Shown here: positions 58,559-64,000 of the stretch, one piece after another
How the letters are laid out: each line of letters opens with the position of its first letter
Numbering within the stretch: the stretch's first letter is position 1
Assembly (NCBI RefSeq): GCF_000418555.1
Contig: NZ_ATKM01000003.1
Coordinates: forward strand, 62,001-126,000
Origin: Pseudomonas sp. P818
GTDB taxonomy: Bacteria > Pseudomonadota > Gammaproteobacteria > Pseudomonadales > Pseudomonadaceae
Reading direction: 5' to 3'
DNA length: 64,000 bases
Made by a program: the position numbers and the translations under genes
Notes under the pieces: generated by a model
Databases searched by the model: none
What the model was told of the DNA's origin: nothing
Seen by the model: the letters and a program-made list of their open reading frames with translations, nothing else

Positions 58559-58673
58559 GTTCGCTGCAACGCTCCGTTCGGCTGAATGTTACGAGATATT
58601 TCAGATTGTTCTTGTGCTGAGCCGTTAGGCCGGCAACAATTTAATGCCACCCATTCTCGTTTGGGATGCATTA

Positions 58674-60563
58674 ATGATCCGCTTTCGTTTCCCCCTTTCC
58701 TGGCTGGTGCTGCCACTGCTGGCCTGCCTCAGCTTTATCGCCGTCGGCGAGCCCCTGGATGGCGCCGCCCAGGCGCTGCATCTGATTGGTTATATCGGTG
58801 CTGACTACCCCGCGACTGTCGCCGATGGCCAGGTCGTCGACGCTGGCGAATACCAAGAGCAGTTGGAGTTTCTCGATGTGCTGCAGGGGCTGATCGTCGC
58901 CCTGCCGGCCCAGGCAGGGCGGGCCGAGCTGGAGCAGGGCGTGGCCGAGCTGCACCAGGCCGTTACCCAGCGCAGGCCCGGTGAGGAAGTCTCCAGCGCT
59001 GCACGCCAGCTGGGCGCGCGCCTGGCCGATCTTTATGCGGTGTCACTGACTCCGGTGCTGACTCCGGACCCGGAGCGTGGTGCGCCGCTCTACGCCCAGC
59101 ACTGCTCGGTGTGCCATGGCGATACCGGCCTGGGCGATGGGCCGGCCGGCATCGGTCTGGAGCCACCGCCAGCCAATCTGCGCGACGCCGAGCGCCTGGA
59201 TCGGCTAAGCCTTTACGATCTCTACAACACCCTCGGCCTGGGCATCGAGGGCACCGACATGCCAGCCTTCGCCGACCAGCTCGACGACCGTCAGCGCTGG
59301 GATCTGGCTGTCTATATCGCTGGCTTCACCGCTGCGCCGGTGCAGGGCAAGGCACGTTTCGCCATGAGCGAGCTGGCCGGCCGCACGCCTGCCGAGATCG
59401 CCGCTGCCGGTGGAGACGTCGCCGCGTTCCGCGCTCAGCGCGCGCATCCGGTGCTGGAGCAGCGCGGCCCGCAGCAACTGATCGGTTACACCCGCGCAAC
59501 CCTGGAACGCAGCCTGCAGGCCTACCGCGATGGTGACCGCGAGCAGGCCTACGACCTTTCCGTTGGTGCCTATCTGGAAGGTTTCGAGTTGGTCGAAAGC
59601 GCCCTCGACAACCTCGATGCGGTGCAGCGCAAGACCACCGAGCGAGCCCTGATGGCCTACCGCCAGGCGCTGCAGGATGGCGCCGGCGTTGCGCAGGCGG
59701 CTCAGGCGCTGGAGCTGGCCAAGGTCGAGCTGGACAAGTCCGCCGCGCTGCTCGCCGATGGCGCCATGGACGGTAGCCTGAGCTTCTTCGCCAGCCTGCT
59801 GATTCTGCTGCGTGAAGGCCTGGAAGCCATTCTCGTACTGGCGGCGATTCTCGCCTTTCTGCGTAACACCGGGCAGCAGCAGGCGGTGCGCAGCGTTCAC
59901 TTCGGCTGGGGCCTGGCACTGCTCGCCGGGGTCGCCACCTGGGCGGTGGCGGCTTACGTGATCGACGTCAGCGGCGCCCAGCGCGAACTGCTCGAAGGTA
60001 TCACCGCGCTGTTTGCCAGCGTCGTGCTGCTGTGGGTCGGCGTTTGGATGCATGACCGCCGCCATGCCGCGGCCTGGCAGGATTACATCAAGAGCAGCCT
60101 GGTGGGCGGCGGCGGACGTTTCGGCTTCGCCGTGCTGGCGTTCTTCTCGGTCTATCGCGAGCTGTTCGAAGTCATCCTGTTCTACGAAACCCTCTGGCTG
60201 CAGGCCGGTGCTGCCGGCCACGGCGCCGTGCTGGCCGGCGCTGCCGCCGCCCTGGTGCTGTTGATCGGTCTGGCCTGGGTGATCCTGCGTGGCTCGCGCA
60301 AGCTGCCGCTGGCGACCTTCTTCGGCATCAATGCGGTGCTGCTATGCGTGCTGTCCGTGGTCTTCGCCGGCCATGGCGTGGCCGCGCTGCAGGAAGCCGG
60401 CGTACTCGGCACCCGTCCGGTGGCATTCTTCGAGTTCGACTGGCTGGGCATTCACGCCGACGCCTGGAGTCTTGCAGCGCAGGGCCTGGCCCTGGCCGGT
60501 ATTGCGCTGCTGTACGGGCGCAGCCTGCTGGGTGAGCGCCGACGCCTGGCCGAGCAGGCCTGA
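58674..60563 (+). CDS. Cytochrome c-FTR1 iron permease fusion
   Basis: The ATG at 58674 gives 629 aa. A signal peptide (residues about 1-25) leads to a periplasmic domain with one heme site, C144-x-x-C147-H148 (CSVCHGDTGLGDG), and the heme methionine likely in GTDMPAFADQL. The C-terminal part has seven membrane helices of the FTR1 family with the two iron-binding motifs REGLE (380-384) and RELFE (495-499). FTR1 permeases take up iron using oxidation; the attached cytochrome could be the electron acceptor. Known in P. aeruginosa as the FTR1 of this locus (about PA5248). No Fur site was found. Confidence 0.88.
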   Translation: MIRFRFPLSWLVLPLLACLSFIAVGEPLDGAAQALHLIGYIGADYPATVADGQVVDAGEYQEQLEFLDVLQGLIVALPAQAGRAELEQGVAELHQAVTQRRPGEEVSSAARQLGARLADLYAVSLTPVLTPDPERGAPLYAQHCSVCHGDTGLGDGPAGIGLEPPPANLRDAERLDRLSLYDLYNTLGLGIEGTDMPAFADQLDDRQRWDLAVYIAGFTAAPVQGKARFAMSELAGRTPAEIAAAGGDVAAFRAQRAHPVLEQRGPQQLIGYTRATLERSLQAYRDGDREQAYDLSVGAYLEGFELVESALDNLDAVQRKTTERALMAYRQALQDGAGVAQAAQALELAKVELDKSAALLADGAMDGSLSFFASLLILLREGLEAILVLAAILAFLRNTGQQQAVRSVHFGWGLALLAGVATWAVAAYVIDVSGAQRELLEGITALFASVVLLWVGVWMHDRRHAAAWQDYIKSSLVGGGGRFGFAVLAFFSVYRELFEVILFYETLWLQAGAAGHGAVLAGAAAALVLLIGLAWVILRGSRKLPLATFFGINAVLLCVLSVVFAGHGVAALQEAGVLGTRPVAFFEFDWLGIHADAWSLAAQGLALAGIALLYGRSLLGERRRLAEQA

Positions 60564-60675
60564 TGGCGTGACGCGGGGCGGTTTCACCGCTCCGCTGTCA
60601 ATAGCGTGAACCGCTGCCACGACAACGAGTCTCAGTGCACCTAGGCTGATTCCAATTCCTTTGCCGAGTGCACGC

Positions 60676-61011
60676 ATGTCTTCTCCGATCCATTCCACTC
60701 ATTACGCCGACAGTCCTGATCTGGCGTTGGCCCCTTTGCGTCATCCCACCCTGGAGCAGGCGCTGTCAGCAGCCTGTGCCCAACTCGACGTGCGTGAAGC
60801 CTTTCTCGCTGCGTTGCGTGACCCGGCCATCGGCCCGCAGCCAAGATTGCTGCTGGCGATTTCCGGTGCCGACCTGCAAGGCCAGCGGCGTTTGGCTGCG
60901 CTGGTGGCCGAGCTGCTGCCGGACGAGGTGGAGCTGGATCTGATCGAGTTGGCCGACGACAACCTGTCGCGAGCCGTGCGGGAGCGCTGCGAGCCTTTCT
61001 ACAACCTCTGA
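60676..61011 (+). CDS. SseB C-terminal-domain-like protein
   Basis: The ATG at 60676 gives 111 aa. The sequence LEQALSAACAQLDVREAFLAALRDPAIGPQPRLLLAI followed by the end RCEPFYNL resembles the SseB_C domain (enhanced serine sensitivity protein B, C-terminal). There is no signal peptide. It may be an isolated SseB_C domain of unknown function. It lies between the FTR1 fusion and the YaiI-family gene, same strand. Confidence 0.65.
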   Translation: MSSPIHSTHYADSPDLALAPLRHPTLEQALSAACAQLDVREAFLAALRDPAIGPQPRLLLAISGADLQGQRRLAALVAELLPDEVELDLIELADDNLSRAVRERCEPFYNL

Positions 61012-61063
61012 GACGCTCGCCTGCTGGCATACTGGGCGCTGGTTTCTCTGCGGAAGTTGCTGC

Positions 61064-61537
61064 ATGCGCGTATGGATCGACGCCGACGCCTGCCCTCGGG
61101 CGGCGCGGGATCAGGTGGTCAAGTTCGCCCTCAAGCGGGGTTTCGAGGTGGTGCTGGTGGCCGGGCAGGCCGTGGCCCGGCCGAATTTCGCCTGCGTGAA
61201 ACTGATCGTGGTACCCAGCGGGCCGGATGCGGCCGACGATCATCTGGTCGAGCATGCCGTGCCCGGCGAACTGGTGATCTGCAGTGACGTGCCGCTGGCC
61301 GACCGCCTGGTGAAGAAGGGCGTCGCTGCGCTCGACCCGCGTGGCCGCGAGTTCGACGAGCGCAACATGGGCGAGCGCCTGGCGGTACGTAATCTGTTCA
61401 CCGACCTGCGCGAGCAGGGCCAGGTCGGCGGCGGCCTGGCGCCCTATTCGGAGAAGGATCGCCAGGCTTTCGCCAATGCGCTGGACCGGATTCTCACGCG
61501 CTTGAGTCGCTGGCGGCCCCGGCTAACTAGGCAATGA
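61064..61537 (+). CDS. yaiI: YaiI/YqxD (DUF188) family protein
   Basis: The 157-aa product matches UPF0178/DUF188: MRVWIDADACPRAARDQVVKFALKRGFEVVLV with the conserved D-A-D-A-C-P, CSDVPLADRLVKKGVAALDPRGREF, and the AVRNLF tail. It is a PIN-like fold probably acting as a nuclease, with unproven substrate. A REP pair follows immediately. Confidence 0.92.
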   Translation: MRVWIDADACPRAARDQVVKFALKRGFEVVLVAGQAVARPNFACVKLIVVPSGPDAADDHLVEHAVPGELVICSDVPLADRLVKKGVAALDPRGREFDERNMGERLAVRNLFTDLREQGQVGGGLAPYSEKDRQAFANALDRILTRLSRWRPRLTRQ

Positions 61538-61539
61538 CC

Positions 61540-61605
61540 GTAGGAGCGAGCTCTGCTCGCGAATTTCCTGAGGCTGGGCGCTTCGCGAGCAAAGCTCGCT
61601 CCTAC
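61540..61605. repeat. Inverted REP pair (GTAGGAGCGAGCTCTGCTCGCGA)
   Basis: GTAGGAGCGAGCTCTGCTCGCGA faces GCGAGCAAAGCTCGCTCCTAC across about 20 bases, three bases after the yaiI stop and between convergent genes. Confidence 0.9.
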
Positions 61606-61625
61606 AGAGGCATCCGTTCAGTGCT

Positions 61626-61647
61626 GTAGCCCGGATGAAATCCGGGG
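61626..61647. repeat. GTAGCCCGGATGAAATCCGGG repeat
   Basis: A single copy of the GTAGCCCGGAT family, between the REP pair and the thioesterase stop. Confidence 0.75.
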
Positions 61648-61663
61648 GATGACAAACGCTCTG

Positions 61664-62131
61664 TCAGCCACATAGATAGGTGCCGGTGCCCACGGCCACC
61701 AGCACGCCTTCGTCGTTATGCAGTTCCATGCGAATCACCGCCACCTTGTTGCCGGCGCGCAGCGGCATGGCCGTGGCGGTGAAGCGCTGGCCGCGGCCGG
61801 GGCGCAGGTAGTCGATGCGCAGGTCGATGGTGCCGAGCTTGGACAGCTTGCTCATGCGCTCGGCTGCCGGCAGGTGCTGGTGGTTGGCGAAGGCGCCGAT
61901 CAGCGCCATGGCGCCGCCACAGACGTCGAGCAGTGAGGAAATCACCCCGCCGTGCAGGATGCCGTGGACGAAGTTGCCGATCAGCTCGGGCTTCATCGGC
62001 AGGTGCATGGTCACCCGTTCGTGGCTGAGCTCGTCGAGCTCGATGCCGAGCACCTGATTGAATGGGATGCGCTGGAAGAAACTGGCCACCGCCTGCTGCA
62101 GGTCGGGGCTGAGGACGAAGTTCTGGGTCAT
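61664..62131 (-). CDS. Hotdog-fold thioesterase (YigI/PaaI type)
   Basis: The ATG at 62131 (MTQNFVLSPDLQQAV) gives 155 aa. Hotdog features are LGIELDELSHERVTMHLPMKPELIGNFVHGILHGGVISSLLDVCGGAMALI, with the catalytic-site H-G-G and D, and TIDLRIDYLRPGRGQRFTATA. It hydrolyses acyl-CoA esters, with unknown chain or ring. No partner pathway is adjacent. Confidence 0.88.
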   Translation of the reverse strand: MTQNFVLSPDLQQAVASFFQRIPFNQVLGIELDELSHERVTMHLPMKPELIGNFVHGILHGGVISSLLDVCGGAMALIGAFANHQHLPAAERMSKLSKLGTIDLRIDYLRPGRGQRFTATAMPLRAGNKVAVIRMELHNDEGVLVAVGTGTYLCG

Positions 62132-62293
62132 GGCAGGGGCTCCGGAAAATCCTGTTGCCACGCTGCCGCAGCGCGAGCGGCTTGACCAGCGTCGCGGCCA
62201 GACTGCCCTGAGCAATGACCGAAGCGCCCTGTAGTGGCGCTGGCTGGAAGACGGGCCGGGCGGCGTTGTGCTTTACCTACATTGATCGCCAAT

Positions 62294-62421
62294 GGTGGGC
62301 TAAAGCGGAACGCCGCCCGACCCACCCTACAGGCGGGAACCCCGAACTTTGTAGGGTGGGCTTTAGCCCACGGTGATCGATACTGAAGCTGAAGCGGAAC
62401 GCTTCCCGGCCCACCTTACAA
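62294..62421. repeat. GTAGGGTGGGCTTTAGCCCAC repeat cluster
   Basis: Three palindromic units around GTAGGGTGGGCTTTAGCCCAC and degenerate AAGCGGAACGCTTCCCGGCCCACC segments fill most of the 309-bp gap between the thioesterase and elbB genes; it is the same family as 16484-16652. Nothing else is seen in this gap. Confidence 0.8.
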
Positions 62422-62440
62422 AGTCCCTGTATGGCGTCAG

Positions 62441-63100
62441 TCAGTGGTGCGTCAGCTCCAATACACGGTCGACCATCTTGTTGATGCCCGATGCCGCCTC
62501 GCTGATGGACTGCGCCAGCATGTAGGCGGGCGTGGTGACCAGCTTGCGTTGCTCATCCTCGATGATGTCGCTGACCTCGCACTCGTGGTGCTCGGCGCCC
62601 ATCTGGGTCAGGGCCGCGGCAGTGTCGTGATCGCTGCCGATGGTGCACACCACGCCGGCGCCGAAGATCTTCGCTGCCAGTGCCGGGGCGATGCACATCA
62701 GACCGACCGGCTTGCCGGCATCGACGAAGGCCTTGGATGCGGCCAGGACGTCCGGCTGCACGGTGCACCCCGCGCCGGCGGTGGCGAAGTCGGAGAGATT
62801 CTTCGCCACACCGAAACCGCCCGGCAGGATCAGCGCATCGAACTCGGCGACGTGCAGCTCTTTCACGTCCTTGATCTTGCCGCGGGCGATGCGTGCCGAC
62901 TCCACCAGCACGTTGCGCGTCTCGTCCATCTCGTCGCCGCTGTAGTGATCGACCACGTGCAGTTGCGGCACGTTGGGAGCGAAGCACTGCACGACCGCGC
63001 CGCGCTGGTCGAGGCGCAACAGGGTAATCACGCTTTCATGGATCTCGGCGCCATCGTAGACGCCACAGCCGGACAGAATCACTGCCACTTTCTTGCTCAT
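62441..63100 (-). CDS. elbB: Glyoxalase ElbB (DJ-1/PfpI family)
   Basis: The 219-aa product begins MSKKVAVILSGCGVYDGAEIHESVITLLRLD and has the nucleophile-elbow region VGLMCIAPALAAKIFG with the catalytic cysteine, plus LILPGGFGVAKNLSDFA. It is an ElbB-type glyoxalase named for isoprenoid-related effects; it hydrates methylglyoxal weakly. It is divergent from the sterol desaturase gene. Confidence 0.93.
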   Translation of the reverse strand: MSKKVAVILSGCGVYDGAEIHESVITLLRLDQRGAVVQCFAPNVPQLHVVDHYSGDEMDETRNVLVESARIARGKIKDVKELHVAEFDALILPGGFGVAKNLSDFATAGAGCTVQPDVLAASKAFVDAGKPVGLMCIAPALAAKIFGAGVVCTIGSDHDTAAALTQMGAEHHECEVSDIIEDEQRKLVTTPAYMLAQSISEAASGINKMVDRVLELTHH

Positions 63101-63275
63101 GCTCGACTCCTGGTGAGGAAAGACGCGACCGTAAAGCGGGCGCGGGTGTTACCGATTTCTGGGTTGTCGCCAAATGCCACTCGGGCTGTCACCTGCCGCC
63201 GCGAAGCCTGGCGAAGCTGCGCATAGGATGAATAACAGCTCATTCCCGACACAAGTACAACGATATGGCGCGGTC

Positions 63276-64000
63276 ATGAATTACGTTCTCTACGCGGTGC
63301 CCTTCTTCTTCCTGCTGATCGGCCTGGAGCTGCTCGCTGACCGCTGGCGCGGCATGCGCACCTATCGCCTGGCCGATGCGCTCAACAGCCTCAGTGCCGG
63401 CGTGCTGTCGCAGGCCACCGGGATACTCACCAAGGTGGTCGGCCTGCTTACTTACGCCTTCGCCTGGGAGCAGCTGGCGCTCTTCGAACTCTCCGAAGGC
63501 AGCTTCTGGGTCTGGATTTTTGCCTTCGTCTTCTATGACTTCTGCTATTACTGGAACCACCGCCTGGGCCATGAGCGCAACGTGCTGTGGGCCGCGCATG
63601 CGGTGCATCACCAGAGCGAGGACTACAACCTCTCCACCGCCTTGCGCCAGACCAGTACCGGTTTCATCTTCGGCTGGATCTTCTACCTGCCGATGGCCGT
63701 GGTCGGTGTACCGCCGCTGGTGTTCCTCACCGTCGCCGCCCTGAACCTGCTCTATCAGTTCTGGGTGCATACCCGCCACATTCCCAAGCTGGGCTGGTTC
63801 GAGTGGCTGTTCATCACACCGTCCAATCACCGCGTGCACCATGCGCAGAATCCTATCTACATGGATCGCAATTACGGCGGTGTGTTCATTGTATGGGACC
63901 GGCTTTTTGGCACCTTTCAGGAGGAGCTGGACGAGGAACCGGTGATCTTCGGCGTGACCGTGCCGCTGGCCAGCTGGAATCCGCTGTGGGCCAATCTGCA
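63276..64000 (+). CDS. Sterol desaturase/fatty acid hydroxylase family protein (cut by right edge)
   Basis: The ATG at 63276 (MNYVLYAVPFFFLLIGLELL) opens a frame that has no stop before the window end, so only 241 codons are seen. Several membrane helices are followed by the diiron histidine motifs HRLGHE, HAVHH, HTRHI and NHRVHH, in the order typical of the sterol desaturase superfamily. These enzymes hydroxylate or desaturate lipid substrates in the membrane. The substrate here is unknown. Confidence 0.88.
   Translation, partial: MNYVLYAVPFFFLLIGLELLADRWRGMRTYRLADALNSLSAGVLSQATGILTKVVGLLTYAFAWEQLALFELSEGSFWVWIFAFVFYDFCYYWNHRLGHERNVLWAAHAVHHQSEDYNLSTALRQTSTGFIFGWIFYLPMAVVGVPPLVFLTVAALNLLYQFWVHTRHIPKLGWFEWLFITPSNHRVHHAQNPIYMDRNYGGVFIVWDRLFGTFQEELDEEPVIFGVTVPLASWNPLWANL

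Overview
The window is chromosomal DNA of a Pseudomonas species. GC content is high, coding is dense, and the gene order is that of the conserved block running (from memory, in descending PAO1 numbering) from about PA5312 kauB to about PA5248, the FTR1 permease. Species-group placement (P. mendocina / P. oleovorans-like) is a guess. The content is mostly chromosomal housekeeping and regulatory genes. I found no prophage, transposase, integron, CRISPR array, tRNA or rRNA, and no convincing new multi-gene system. The unusual signals are small-scale: gene decay, a mosaic insertion inside a gene, and several families of dispersed palindromic repeats.

Layout. 1-8 kb: tail of an MFS transporter, a cupin gene divergent from kauB (aminoaldehyde dehydrogenase), an MFS exporter facing a MocR-type regulator, a DUF1127 peptide, and a PauB/PuuB-like FAD oxidase. 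With pauR at 11.8 kb this forms the polyamine catabolism set. 8-12 kb: lrp divergent from dadA-ridA-dadX, the D/L-alanine catabolic cluster. 12-23 kb: cycB, a 711-aa acetyl-CoA hydrolase/transferase, xpt, an UPF0158 gene, rep, a ProE-like c-di-GMP phosphodiesterase, a MATE pump and a LysR regulator. 23-30 kb: a chemoreceptor with an internal mosaic insertion, comM, ubiK, and the nitrogen-control pair glnK-amtB behind a sigma-54/NtrC-type promoter, with what looks like a decayed first amtB between them; then yjbQ and sutA.

30-37 kb: a minus-strand run lppL-lysA-dapF-DUF484-xerC-HAD (lysine/DAP synthesis and chromosome dimer resolution), an AraC-family gene, cyaY-DUF1289 and rnk. 37-45 kb: class I adenylate cyclase cyaA, a small-gene region (TIGR02647 protein, solute-binding protein, GH114 glycosidase, GNAT), and argH. 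45-55 kb: algZ-algR, hemC-hemD-hemX-hemY, dsbB, algQ, an FKBP isomerase and the Lys/Pro/Ala-repeat protein AlgP, i.e. the alginate-regulatory and heme block. 55-64 kb: TIGR02444 gene, ABC-F ATPase with an overlapping short MscS-like gene, LysE exporter, a cytochrome c-FTR1 iron permease fusion, SseB_C-like, YaiI, a thioesterase, elbB, and the start of a sterol desaturase family gene cut by the right edge.

Five kinds of palindromic dispersed repeat sit between genes: GTAGGAGCG REP pairs, GTAGCCCGGAT repeats, GTAGGGTGGGC repeats, CTCTCCCAT...ATGGGAGAG repeats, and an ~87-bp structured element present twice. One of them supplies the stop codon of the MATE gene.
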